In this document: positions 1 to 11,389 of the stretch, one piece after another
How the letters are laid out: each line of letters opens with the position of its first letter
How positions within the stretch are numbered: position 1 is the first letter of the stretch
DNA from: Datisca glomerata
Lineage: Eukaryota; Streptophyta; Magnoliopsida; Cucurbitales; Datiscaceae
Length of the DNA stretch: 64,000 bases
Direction: 5' to 3'
Assembly: GCA_003255025.1 (NCBI GenBank)
Contig: QANY01005344.1
Location: forward strand, 65,187-129,186
Made by a program: the position numbers and the translations under genes
The notes under the pieces: model-generated
Databases searched by the model: none
Told to the model about the DNA's origin: nothing
The model's input: only the letters and a program-made list of their open reading frames with translations

Positions 1-666
1 CCCCACTCCATATTTTCTGTCCAAACCCGGGAAGGCTTTCAGCTCCTCTCCATACTCACCGTCAATGGATCCTTTTCACCCTTTATACGTCCCACTCCCT
101 TCACACGTATCGACTCTGTGAACAATACGGCCACATACATTGCAAAATTTTGGGATACGTTCATATTTAATCGATACCAGAGTTTCTTCCCTTCAAAATT
201 AATGAATGTCCCTCTCATAAAGGGATTACAAATTGTAATATCCACTTTAATTCTTACAAAACAGTTTCGAAAAAATACCATTTTTTTTGCAAGCCATCGT
301 TCGAATCTAGAACTTAGCCAATCTTATTCCCAGTCAGTTCCCCAAGTTTGTCGCTCCGACATTCCAACGGTAACCCATAAATCTGAGTCCAAAATCCCGC
401 CGAGCAGAAATCTTGTACACTGCGGGAGATACTGGGAGATCAACGACGAACTACAAAAAGGTGTTCCTCAAGAGCAAAGTTCCATTACCGATCACAAAAA
501 GAAAGCGAATTTTTCGATGAAAATAAAACTTGGAAAATATATTCTCCACCGTAACAAATTTGATCTCCTCCCTAATATTCCAATCTTTCGAAAGCGCTTT
601 TTTAACTCCCAACATATTATATTTTCTACTTATGAAAATTCTCCCCAACAAACTAAGCGAGCACTC
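1..666 (-). pseudogene. DUF4283 / zinc-knuckle protein, 3' portion (interrupted)
   Basis: On the minus strand this stretch reads as the middle of a plant DUF4283 protein followed by a zinc-knuckle region. A segment with NMLGVKKALSKDWNI lies at about 550-620. RGTFINFEGKKLWYRL lies at about 165-220. A cysteine-rich CNVCGR motif follows in another frame at about 110-150. These are typical of the N-terminal nucleic-acid-binding protein encoded by plant LINE elements and related orphan genes. Several stops and at least one frameshift separate the blocks, so the copy is dead. Its 5' part lies at 33717-33907, beyond the inserted gypsy element, and the reading frame resumes across the target duplication. 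The gene runs off the left edge of the window. Family assignment is firm; whether it is a LINE ORF1 or an orphan gene is inference. Confidence 0.72.
662..666. repeat. Target-site duplication, left copy (CACTC)
   Basis: The five bases CACTC precede the TG that opens the 5' LTR. They match the five bases directly after the CA that closes the 3' LTR. Five bases is the usual duplication length for plant Ty3/gypsy elements. Confidence 0.88.
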
Positions 667-1073
667 TGAAGAGGTAAAAATATTTGTGCAGCCACGTAAA
701 CGGGGCATGCCCCTGGGGCATGCATGTAGTGAAGCGGAAAAAGTTAATCTAAACCGTCGACCTCGTTGTATCTCATTAGATGGTTCAAGCTTGATCATTT
801 GTTAGTATAGATAGCTAAACTCGATTAGTTGTTAGTATAGATGAATTAAATATGAGATGATAAACTCTATCTTTGAAGAATATTCCTTTTATTCTCTGTA
901 TTTTAATGGATATCGTTAAATTTTGTAACCGATTGAGAACTTATAAATAGAGGTCAGTTGTAAACTCTAGCATTCAATACAAATCGAGCTATTACTCAAA
1001 TATTCTCAAGAATTCTCTCTTTCACTTTTTATTATTCATTTTATTTTTGAGTATGAGGAAATTTTCTCTTACA
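667..1073 (+). repeat. 5' LTR of the gypsy element
   Basis: Begins TGAAGAGGTAAAAA and ends CTCTTACA. It matches 33297-33716 along nearly its whole length; both contain GGTTCAAGCTTGAT-like and CTCGATTAGTTGTTAGTATAG segments. A TATA-like CTTATAAATAGAGG at about 940-953 marks the likely promoter within the LTR. The copies differ most around 690-740, where this LTR carries a GGGCATGCCCCTGGGG stretch and the 3' copy has different sequence. Confidence 0.85.
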
Positions 1074-1076
1074 TTT

Positions 1077-1092
1077 TGGTGCTTTCATTGAG
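1077..1092 (+). other. Primer-binding site of the gypsy element
   Basis: TGGTGCTTTCATTGAG follows the 5' LTR after a few bases. TGG at its start would pair with the CCA end of a tRNA. Its location directly downstream of the LTR is the evidence; I do not assign the tRNA. Confidence 0.6.
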
Positions 1093-1124
1093 AGCTGACA
1101 GTTTCACTCGAGGTTATAACCAAA

Positions 1125-1895
1125 GATGCCTCGCACTAGATCGCATGTTCTACGAGAAATGGGAAACGACGCTAACGCAGTCGTCCACCCCCCAACCGAC
1201 TGGAGTGCACAATATGATCCAGACCATTTTATTTGGGATGCAAGGTATGGTGAGTCGTAAGCAGTGAAGCGTTGCGGAACGCATGAAAAATCATGCAGGA
1301 TTAGATCACTACGTTGCAACGGGAGATAGCGGAGACAAGAGCAGAAGTGAGCCAAAGGACCATGGTGCAGGAATGGAAAGTAGAAAACCAGAACGAGGAA
1401 GAGAGAACAGGCACACCAACAACTGAAGCCGGTAGCTAGCCACAATACCCGTCATGAGGGAACGAAAGTCACTTCACATGCAAAGGAAAATGAGCCGGAG
1501 ATGATAACGGGCCCGCAGAGCCAATAGCGGAATGTGCAGTGCAAAAAATGACGGAATGAAAAATGCTTGAGATGAGAAAGTTGGGAGTGGATGCGGACCT
1601 GGAGACTTTAACCCGCTCCCCCTTATGTCCGGAAGTTTTGGCCGCTCATGTACCAAAAATATCGGTGAACCCTATGTTCAAGTGTTATGAAGGAAAGTCA
1701 GATCATGTAGATCATCTCCGTCATTTCAAGCAAGCAATGGCACTTCATAAACATGAAGATGAACTGATGTGGCGGATGTTCCCAACTAGTCTGGACGGAA
1801 ACACATTAAAGTGTTATCATTCTCTACCCCCTTGCTCAATTGATAGTTTTGCTAAATTGTTTTATGTTTTCCTGGAGCAGTATTCCACCTACTAG
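1125..1895 (+). pseudogene. gag: Gypsy gag (retrotransposon gag domain) remnant
   Basis: The leader starts with ATGCCTCGCACTAG at about 1125, giving MPRTRSHVLREMG, then decays through stops to about 1560. From 1563 a 110-codon open stretch holds the conserved gag core: YEGKSDHVDHLRHFKQAM, then MFPTSLDGNTLKCYHSLPP and SIDSFAKLF. In intact plant Tat/Athila gag proteins this is the segment in which a pattern of Y-x-G-x-x-D-P-x-D-H-L is followed by FP-x-S-L-x-G. It stops at a TAG at 1893-1895, 30 bp before the copia LTR. The C-terminal gag part, zinc knuckle and everything up to integrase are missing. Confidence 0.75.
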
Positions 1896-1924
1896 ATGAT
1901 GATGGAAGATTCAGAATACCTTTT

Positions 1925-4473
1925 TGTTGGTCATCGCGGCGCGCGTCCGGCGGAAGCGTGTGGCGCGTGGCCATTTAAAAAAAACTTTTAATGAAAATGT
2001 AATATTTTAATAAAACAAAAATTTCACAACGCCACGATAATAAAAATAACTTTTTATAGAAGTTTTTTTTCAACCAATCAGGATCCATTATATATTTATA
2101 CATTAAATCTGTAACATACAATGTTAGGAATCATATATCTCTTGTAATTTATATCAAGCGCCCTTGCAAAACTGATTGATCATTTGTCCTACGAAACCGT
2201 TCCAACGGTCAATAAACTTTGAGATCCACACCAAGATCTTGCAAGTCAGTCATCAACGCACTAAGACATGTGTGGGCATGTAGAATATTATAATACTTAT
2301 AGTTTTAAGGTTTATAGGGTTTTGGGTTTTTTAGGGTTGGGGGTTTAGTGTTTTAAAGTTTTGGGTGTATGGTTTAACGATATGTGCACTAGCGTATACA
2401 CAAATCATATAATACCCCCTAAAAATAGATCTTTCTTCTTTGAACTTAGGGTTTAGGGGTTTAGGATTTAGGGTTTAAGGTTTAGGTTGTAGTGTTTAAG
2501 GGTTTAGGGTTTTAGTGTTTCATATTTTAAAGTTTAGGGTTTTGGAATTATGGTTTTGGGTTTAAGGTTTTAGCTTATTCTGTCTCTAGATGTACTCAAC
2601 ACATCAGATTTAAAGATTTATTGAGAATGACTTTTGTGAGATAATTTTCTAAAAGAATGTGATGATTATTCTTTTAGAAATTTGATTAACTATTAATCGT
2701 AGAAAATCACTCTAAGTAATTGTGTTCATAACTCAATTCTTCGATTGATCAACTGATCAACTAATGAACTGGTTAACTGATTGATCTGATTGATGCCATC
2801 AGAATAATATCTGTATATATCTCTTGCTAACGGCATACCAGATAGTTAGGAATAATTAAAATTAAAAATTAATATTTAATTTTAAATTGTCCAATGCAGT
2901 GGCACCCACTGTATAATGGTGCACAATTATAATGTTACTGGGCACTGCACTGTGCCGTGAGGCAGCACAGTGCCTCACGGCATCACTGTAGTGTTATGTG
3001 GTACTATAGTATTGTACCCCCACTATTATAATGCCATGTGGCACTACGGTAGTCCATGTCAATCTTTGATACACGTGGTAATTACGACAAATTAAATATT
3101 TTTTTAATCAGATAAATATCTAGATATAAGTTGATTCAAAATTAACATATATGATTACAACTATCAACTAAATTATTTGTTATTTCACAAATAAAAAATT
3201 TAGTTGATTCATATTATTATCTAATAATAATTTATTTATCTAATTTTATAAATTATATATTCTGTCTCATTTAACGATAATTAAAAAAAAAATCGATAAT
3301 TATATATATAGAATGTCCAAAAATTACATTTATATTTATATAAATAATTCAATTAATTAATTCTTAATTAGTTAATCACATATAATTATCTCTTAATTAT
3401 GTACTTACCCCAGAATAAAAATTCATGTGCAAGTTAGTGCTTTTCTCATGTCCTCAAATATTCACACCCTCGATTGCGTAGTATAGAGGTGACTTGGGGA
3501 TCATGAACCTATAATCCTAAACTCCAATAAACCAGATTATTAATTAAACTCTTTAATTAAATAATTTTATTTATTAATTTCATTATTACTCCACTATAAA
3601 TATGAAATTGCATTCTTAGAGATTATAGATTATATTTACAGAGTATTCTCATGTAGTCCACTGATATAATCAATCCATGTAGTCATATCCTCCAATTATT
3701 GGTTCCTAAATTAGAACTAGTTAAAATTACTATTTTACCATCTAATTACCTCTTGATCCTTAAGTATGATTAATCCACTAGTGAATAACTAATTTATAAT
3801 CTTATTATAAATTTGAGCTCAATAACCATTCAGTTTCAGAATTAACACTAAAGAGAACCGATATACGATCTGTTAGAAAAGCTTGGATTCCAAATCTTGT
3901 AAGATCATGTTCTCAGTCATCCATATCACTGAATCTTAAAAATAAAAGTCACGAGCTTGTTTTACAAATAAACCTTAACGAGTAAATCAAAAGATCCAAT
4001 AGGCATGTATGGAAGTTCATGGCTACTCATGATTCAGACTGATTTACATATTATCATCGAATTGATGCGTACTAATTCTTTATTATAAATGGCACGTTGA
4101 TAAAGATATTAGTTCATATCGGTCTAGTCATTAATAATCTTATTATATAAAGTACATTCACTAAGATGTCTATCCATATCAAAGATCTGGATCTAGATCA
4201 CACGCATTCATAATGTTTCGTGAACCGTTCTAGCAACCATTCAATAAAGATTTCATACTATAATATGTTACTGACAATTTTATTCATTATCTATGATCTT
4301 AATCATCTCGCACTAATACAAGATCATAGTCTCATTAATGAATATAGAATTTTCAGATATTTATATAAACTATTCAACAATAATTTAAAAGAATAATTAT
4401 AAGAAAAATGTAATCCTCATTAAATTTCATATCAAAATATCAATACACATGTTTTGAGGCAAAACCCCCAACA
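1925..4473 (-). repeat. 3' LTR of the minus copia element (with internal insert)
   Basis: On the minus strand it starts TGTTGGGGGTTTTGCC at 4473 and ends ACCAACA at 1925. It aligns with the LTRs at 18811-20895 and 26989-29179 read in the other direction. It is about 290 bp longer than expected because of the TTTAGGG-like insert at 2286-2575. The purine tract GTGAGAGAT lies just outside at 4474-4482. The flank at 1920-1924 (CTTTT) does not match the flank of the plus element. Confidence 0.82.
2286..2575. repeat. Degenerate telomere-like (TTTAGGG) tract inserted in LTR
   Basis: Many copies of TTTAGGG and variants (GTTTAGGGTTTAAGG, GGGTTTAGTG) occur in two blocks, about 2300-2375 and 2445-2575, separated by about 65 bp of other sequence. 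The sister LTR at 18503-18530 passes directly from GTAGAATATTA to TTCTGTCTCTAGATG. This tract is therefore an insertion, not part of the LTR. It is interstitial and decayed; it is not a chromosome end. Confidence 0.75.
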
Positions 4474-4499
4474 ATCTCTCACTTTCCCTAAAGTAAATG

Positions 4500-5183
4500 T
4501 GGCATCTCTCTTAATTTCATGTTACGCATGTGATCCTCAAATGACTTCACATGAAGTGTCTTTGTAAAAAGATTAGCCAGGTTCTATTCCAACGCTATCT
4601 TCATAACAGTCGCATCTCTTCGATACATGATCTCTCCTACAAGATGATATTTCCTCTATACGTGCTTGCCCCTCTTGTGACTCTTTGCTTCCTTAGAATT
4701 CGCCATCGCTCCAGTGTTATCACAGTACAGGATCAATGGTTTATCCATATCTAGAACTAATTCCATATCAGTATAGAACTTTCTGAGCCATACCACTTCT
4801 TTCGCAGCTTCACAAGCCACTATATATTCGGTTTCCATAGTGAAATCTACAATGCTAGATTGTTTAATACTTCTCTAGAGTACAGCTCCTCCGCTTAGGG
4901 TGAATATTAATCCAGACGTCGACTTTCGACTATCTCTATCTGATTGAAAATCAGAATCAGTATAACCAGTGGGGTTTCAAGTCTCCACATGAATAAACAA
5001 GTATATAGTTTCTCATTCTCCTAAGATACTTGAGAATGTGGTCTACTGCAATCTAGTGTTCCAAACAAAGATTCGATTGATAACGATTGATAATTCCCAC
5101 TACATAACATATGTCCAATCTTGTACACAACATGGCATACATGAGACTTCCAACTGCTGAAGCATATGGAACCTTTCTCATAT
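4500..5183 (-). pseudogene. Copia RNase H and end of reverse transcriptase (minus copy)
   Basis: Directly left of the CACTA insertion the minus strand reads MRKVPYASAVGSLMY, the conserved segment that closes copia reverse transcriptase. RNase H follows, with METEYIVACEAAKEVVWLRK at about 4780-4838 and LILYCDNTGAMANSKE at about 4670-4720. These are the conserved E and D carrying blocks of the copia RNase H. Stops are present between the blocks. The region ends about 30 bp before the purine tract and the LTR. Confidence 0.8.
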
Positions 5184-5929
5184 CCTCACTACAAGAAAAA
5201 TGGCATATGGCGGCAGTTTTATTCATCTATGGCGGCGGTTTTAATCGTCGCCAAAAAGATTTACTGCAGTGGATAAATCACCGCCTTATCCACCACCGTA
5301 AAAGTTTTTGGCGGCAGTTTTCTTTCTCTTTTCTGGCAGTTTCAAACCAACGGTAAGTTCAAACAACCGCCAAAATGCCCAGAAACTGAAAAAAAATAGC
5401 CAAATGCCCAGAAACTGAAAAAAATATCTTTCTCTGCAGTTTTCTTTCTATTTACTGATGGTTTCAAACTGCTGGTAAAAAGTATTTAGAGGCAGTTCAA
5501 ACAACCGCCAAAATGCCTAGAAACTGAAGAAAAAAAAACAAATCTTTCCCGGCTATTTTAAACCGCCTCTATAGGCTTCAAAACTGCCGCTCTAATTTGA
5601 AATTTTGACCAGAATTTTTTCTGTTTTTAAGACATCCCATAATTTCCTAAAATACTTGTTTCAGAAAATATTGTATATCACAGATTTCAGAATCTATCAA
5701 TACAAAAATTCCAATAATTCAGAGTCCATCTATTCAAATATTCACAAATTCTTGCATTTTAAACGTTCACAAATTCTAAAGACAACACAATATAAGTTCA
5801 AACTTAAGCAAATATAGTATTTTCCATCGTCACTGAACTTTATGCAATCATGAAGTTGAGGGAGGATATCTAGAATCCTATAAACACATAAAATGAACAA
5901 AATTAGTATTAGTGTTGGAATAAACATCA

Positions 5930-6246
5930 TTTATAATGACGTAAAGTATGTATTCCTTAGGCATCTTACATGATCACCGTCGGGGAATGAGAAAGAAGGA
6001 TTTTGTGCTTGTATCATTTTCTTAAGATACGCCACCTGGGATTGAACTTGACTTAACTCTCTCATGTTTTGCACGTGGAATGAACGCCTCTTTAGAAAAC
6101 TGGCGGCTACTCTGCGATTCAAATACACTGGTGAGAGTTGGACCTAATCCTATTCCACGGACTCGTCCAGGATGCTCTGGACCCATAACTTCAAAAAATG
6201 CATCTCTAGGGGCGATATTATTCACATCCTGTGTTTGGGTTGCCAA
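5930..6246 (-). pseudogene. CACTA second gene, TNPA-like (plant transposase Ptta/En/Spm type)
   Basis: Minus-strand reading gives DAFFEVMGPEHPGRVRGIGL followed by GPTLTSVF, then in a second frame LSQVQSQVAYLKKMIQAQN. The phrase GPEHPGRVRG-x-G-x-GPT is the hallmark of the plant transposase Ptta/En/Spm family encoded next to TNP2 in CACTA elements. The second part resembles the coiled-coil tail that follows. One frameshift separates the blocks. In maize Spm the equivalent protein binds subterminal repeats; here it can only be a remnant. Confidence 0.65.
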
Positions 6247-6849
6247 AAGTTATTGCATTTTCTCCTACAACACAAATAAACAATTCGATCGCATTTGTGA
6301 CAAATATAGTTGAAAAAATAAAAAATATTGACAAATATAAACTTAAAAATAATTCTTGTAGCTCTAGAAGCAGATTCTTGATCTACCAAATTCTCATCTT
6401 TGCGTTTATGTGTATGAACAGTTCGACCGCAATGCACTCTCTCCCAACACCTCTGTCTATCATTATGTTTAAAAAAATTATATTTTGATCATAATACTAA
6501 AAACAAAAATATTACTTATAATAAAAAAGATTTACATACCATTTCATCTTGTTTTTTAGCATAGTTTTTCCTTCCTAAAGAATGATGTATACTTTATTTT
6601 GATCATACCGCAGTATTTGTTTCACTACGAGCCTATTATTTGAGAAACAAAATTACTATTTATTTTACGTAATAAAAAAAATCAATGTCAAAAGAAAATA
6701 TTGTAATATCATTCCTCCATAAGAGAACCAAAAATGGACAATAGCATTTCACTGATCTCATGGAACTTCCTCAGGTTCATGTCTTAGACATTCTTCCTTG
6801 CTTGGATATTTTGTTGTATTCACTATTCTCAATTTACTTTTTCCGTCCT

Positions 6850-8700
6850 TCCAACTCTCATTAATTTAAGACAATAAAAGTAGTTCAGTTCAATCACATT
6901 TTAATCACACTACTTTGAACTTATCGTAATAGTTCAGTTCAATAATCTCCTTCAATATCGCATAATATTTTACTTCTCCTGTTATTGGATTTGTATCCCT
7001 CGAACTTGCATAACTTCTAGTCTCAGCAGTCACTAAAATTCCACAATTATGCGTCTTTAGTCTTGCATCACTTTCTTTTATGCAAATACAAATTCGCTTA
7101 TATTAAATCTCGCATATTTTTTTACCACTCTATTTGGACCACGAGCTAACCACCTTATTTTGTCCGACACTTCATTCTTGTTGGCCTATCCAATAAAACT
7201 GCATTCAGAATTAACTTACCAAAACCACATGAAGTTAACTAACAAACTTAAACTTACATAAGTTTGAAGCCATCCAACAAATTTTTCATGTACCAAACGT
7301 TGGATCTCATTTGGTGTAGGTCGACGTCGATGATTTTCCCTCTTCACATCTGCTTTACATTTTCTACATGTCAAGATAAATGAATTACATAAATATTCAA
7401 CAATTTAGTTGAGATATATGTAGAAGGTAAATTATTACCGTTGGAAAGGTTCTGTCAATTGACAATTGAATAATACAAATCTATGTGCTTGTAACCAGGA
7501 CTTCTCATCAAGATAGCCTATTTGATGATTTTTGTTGGTCGTCCTATATTAGGAAAAATACCATCATGCATGATTTCCTCATCTTCACCATCCCAATTTC
7601 TAGAAGGATGATTAAATATTGTTTCAGCTCCTTCAAGGTATCTCGAGCATAATGTTGCACACTCGGATATAATGTATCTCTCCGCTATGGAATCTTCATT
7701 GCTTTAAATAGATGCAACGTGAAATGTTTGATGCATATCCATCAAGAACTCAGATACTCTTCAACACATTAAAGATATGTCCTTTTCATCATTCGTCATT
7801 GAAAACAAGGCAGGATGTAAGTAAGTGGTATCACCTTAAGTCATTGGATGAAGTTGACTCATTATACCCATATGTTGAAGGTCTAGGCGGGCCTAATAAT
7901 TATCTTTACTCTTTCGTGGATCGTTAAGAATTGTCCCTAATATGTTATCACATACATTTTTTTTCAATTTGCATTACATCAAGATTATGACGTATAAGAT
8001 TATACCCATATGTTGAAGGTCTAGGCGGGCCTTATAATTATCTTTACTCTTCCATGGATCGTTAAGAATTGTCCCTAATATGTTATCACATACATTTTTT
8101 TCAATTTGCATTACATCAAAATTATGACGTATAAGATTATACCCATATGTTGAAGGTCTAGGCAGGCCTTATAATTATCTTTACTCTTCTGTGGATCGTT
8201 AAGAATTGTCCCTAATATGTTATCACATACATTTTTTTTTCAATTTGCATTACATCAAGATTATGGCGTATAAGATTAAACTCTCAATAAGGTAGTTGAA
8301 AAAAATATACTTCTCTTCTCCCGATATTGCACATTATCATCACCAGATCTTCCTTTTCGGTCATATTCTTTACTTTTTCCAAAAATGACATTAAGGCCTT
8401 GGACTTGTTGTAAAAAATATGACCCTGTAGGATAAATAAGATCTGGTCTATTCTCAATTGCGTCGTTAGAATTTTTACTATCATGACGAAACCTATAGCT
8501 AGGCTCTAAAAATCTCCTGTGTATGGCCTATGAACAAATTTTTCTACTATATTAGCAGTTGGTTCTATTTGCAAATTGTCTGTTCCTCTCTCATTATCTA
8601 CAACTCCAAATGCATCATGCAATAAGTCATGCGTATTGTCACCACAAGCTTCATACACAGATGTATGGTTCACATTTCTTTCATTAAGCTTTTCTCCATT
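6850..8700 (-). pseudogene. CACTA transposase TNP2 and DUF4216-like remnant
   Basis: Minus-strand blocks in order: DNTHDLLHDAFGVVDNERG near 8590-8650, ENRPDLIYP-like sequence near 8460, then LNDPRKSKDNY and DLQHMGI near 7870-7925, then PALFSMTNDEKDI near 7790. These match the order of motifs in Transposase_tnp2 (HDAFG, then a KSKD/LHP stretch, then ACFSMT-x-x-EK). Further on, CGILVTAETRSYASSRDTN and YYAILKEIIELNYYDKFKV at about 6900-7060 are typical of the DUF4216 domain at the end of this protein. Stops, frameshifts and a triplicated 137-bp block (7862-8276) break it. Confidence 0.7.
7862..8276. repeat. 137-bp tandem triplication inside CACTA transposase
   Basis: The segment starting TATACCCATATGTTGAAGG occurs at about 7864, 8001 and 8138. 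Each is followed by TTAAGAATTGTCCCTAATATG and a T-run of varying length. Copies are nearly identical, with a few substitutions (GGCGGGCC versus GGCAGGCC), so the triplication is recent relative to the host element. Confidence 0.85.
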
Positions 8701-10345
8701 TGAATTTTACAATATGCATTCACCATGGAAAAACCAATGTTTATAACCAATGCAAAACCCATTACACACCAAGTGCCCATGTACACTCTCTCTATTCATC
8801 CTCAGCGTATTCACACAACATTTAAATGGACACAAAATATTACCCTCTACGGAAACTCTTTCAAAAGCAAAATCAAGAAACTCCTAAACTCCATTAAGAT
8901 AATCTTGACTAACTCGAGATTTTTCAATCTAACTTTTATCCATATTAAAATCAATTTGAACACATTATAATAGATAGTTCAATACAATGAAAATAAAAGT
9001 CACAATGAAATCAGAGTCACAAATCAAGATACAGAATAGAGACAAACAAGTTGCAATCACTACAAGAATTAAATAAACTAAAAAATTAGGAAAATTACAA
9101 TAAGCAATTAACTAAATAAATTAGCTACCCATATTCTAACTATTATATCAAATTAACTACCCATATTCTAAATATTTGACTATTAAATTAAATAAACTAA
9201 AAAATAGAAAAATTACAATAAACAATTAACTAAACAAAATGGGATCATAACACAACAATATGGGTATATGATTTTTTTTCTCCTTTGGATTAATGGGTTT
9301 CTTTTATTTTTTTTCGATTTTATTGTGTTTGCAAATTGTTCGAGCAATTTCTGGGTGTAGAAGAGAAGCAGACAGAGGTTTAATGGAAGCTAACGTATAT
9401 AACTTCACATAAAATTGCTACAAATACAATGAAAGAACAAAAGTTAAAGCGTCTTTAAAATAGGGAACTCAATTCGCAGCACAAACAATTTAGAAACTTA
9501 AGAAAAGTTATACCATCTCTGAAAATGGGGAACTCAGTTCATGGTATCTACTATCAACCATATTCCAAATAATAAACCTGCAAGGCTGCAACTATATAAC
9601 TTCATTTAATAAACATGCAAGGATGCAACTACATAACTTCATCTAATAAACCTGAAAGGCTGCAACTATATAACTTTTTTCTCTCGCAATCATATTACTG
9701 CTACACATTCTATATTTCCCTCAACAATAACAACTCAGTAATACTAATAGCTAACAAAAATTGGTGACTTCATACAGCCTTAATAAGGAGCATAAAGCCT
9801 TAATAATCCATAACTCAGCTGATGAAAAGCTATAACCCCCAACTACTAATGAAAATTAAAGAAAACAAGCACTAGATCAATAAATTCAAAATAAAACTCA
9901 TAAACGGTATGTGGCTTCTCACTAAATTTGGAAGTCACAAAGTTGAGAGGCAGTGGTTGAGAGAACTTGGCGGTGGACACAGAGAAGCTCGTGCTGCTAG
10001 AGAAACTTGTGAAGAAGAGAGAGATCTAAGAGAGACATAGAGAAAATCGATGAGTTAGAGTGAGAATTGAGTAAGTACATGTAGATCGTGGAGGAGTTTG
10101 CGGTGGAGGAGCATACAACAGAAAATTACAATGGAGGAGCACGGAGGTTCGCGTCGCCTGTTGCAGAGAGAGAGAGAGAGAGAGAAAGATCGCACGATTT
10201 TGGGCGAAAGAAAAAATTAAGGATTTAAAGGTTTTTAGCTGCAGTTTTTAAAAACCGCTGCCAAAAGATTTACTAGGTTTTTCTACCGGCGGTTGGCAAA
10301 CCGCCGCCATAAAACTGTTGGGAAAAACCATTTTTTGTAGTGCAT

Positions 10346-11230
10346 TTTCCTCTTGAGGTGACTTAGGACATTGTTATTGGATATGGCAATTGCATGTATG
10401 GTCGGTAGTTGACCTTTCTTTAAATTCTGCATAGAGAATCTCTCCAGCACTTTATCAATATGAGATGCTTAAAAAATGCCAAGAACTTATTCTTTATATC
10501 CCTTAGGATTTGGATGCCTAGAACATAGCTCACTTTTGCCAAATCTTTCATTTGAATTTATCAACTAACCGCTTCTTTACTTTTGAGAGATTTTCTACAT
10601 CATTCTCAATGAGTAGAATATCATCAACATAAAGAACTAAGAAAATCACTATTTTATCTTTGATGTATTTTTAAACACAGGTTTCATCAACATTTTGCTC
10701 GAAGCCATAAGACTTTTTAATCTCATCAAAGGTAAGATTCCAAGATCTAGATGCTTGCTTTAATCCATAAATAGATTTAAGCAAATTACATACATTATGA
10801 TCTTGCCCTTTTTGTACGAACCCTTCTAGTTGCATCATATAAATGCTTTCTTCATGACAACCATTCAGAAATGCTGTCTTGATGTCTATTTTTCATATCT
10901 CATAGTCAAAACCTAGTGACTACGGATAAAAGTATGCGGTGGATTTAAACATGGCCACATGGAATAATGTATCTTCATAATCAACTCCTTCCCTTTGTGT
11001 ATAGCCCTTGATTACTAACCGTGCCTTAAAAGTCTTTACTTTCCCATCTGCACCTCTTTTCTTCTTGAAGATCCATTTACATCCAATGGGCATGATATCT
11101 TCAGGTGGATCTACAAATTCCCAGACAAAATTGGAATGCATAGATTCCATTTCCTGGTTCATGGCATCTTGTCATTTCTCCTTTTCAGGATTATCCATTG
11201 CTTCTTCATAAGATAATAGTTCATCCTTAT
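10346..11230 (-). pseudogene. Copia reverse transcriptase (minus copy), interrupted by CACTA
   Basis: The N-terminal part is open (10920-11162, minus), with [20 protein letters not shown] and [19 protein letters not shown], the classic start of copia RT. The catalytic YVDDILL-type motif reads from about 10600-10640 on the minus strand. Stops follow. The frame ends in PQEE at the CACTA boundary and continues at 5183 with DMRKVPY. Removing one copy of the 3-bp duplication restores the frame at that point, so the gene was continuous when the CACTA element arrived. Confidence 0.8.
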
Positions 11231-11389
11231 CAGTGTCTGACATTAGGACATGTGCTTCTAGTTCGTAGTGAAATGATTATCTCACAACCCTCCCACTATG
11301 ATGTTCCACTGGGATTTCCTTTGTAGGATCCGTGGTTTCTCTGATTTATCATTTATCAGTAGAAATTGAAGGTGCCCTGATCTCATCAG

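Larger units (their letters stand above)
5187..10342 (-). mobile_element. CACTA (En/Spm-type) DNA transposon
   Basis: The left end reads CACTACAAGAAAAATGG and the right end, reversed, reads CACTACAAAAAATGG. Subterminal GGCGGCAGTTTT and GGCGGCGGTTT motifs recur inside both ends (5200-5590 and 10230-10320). It is flanked by 3-bp duplications with one mismatch (CCT at 5184-5186, CAT at 10343-10345). It interrupts the copia reverse transcriptase. Coding is on the minus strand: a TNP2 transposase remnant, a DUF4216-like part and a TNPA-like part, all with stops. It is 5.16 kb long, shorter than most complete elements of the group, and dead. A GA microsatellite lies near 10168-10190. Confidence 0.88.

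Noticed and set aside
118..669. 183-codon plus-strand frame at the left edge
   Set aside because: It is antisense to the DUF4283 remnant and has no motif of its own.
2286..2575. True telomere or subtelomere
   Set aside because: The tract is short, degenerate and embedded in an LTR with unique sequence on both sides.
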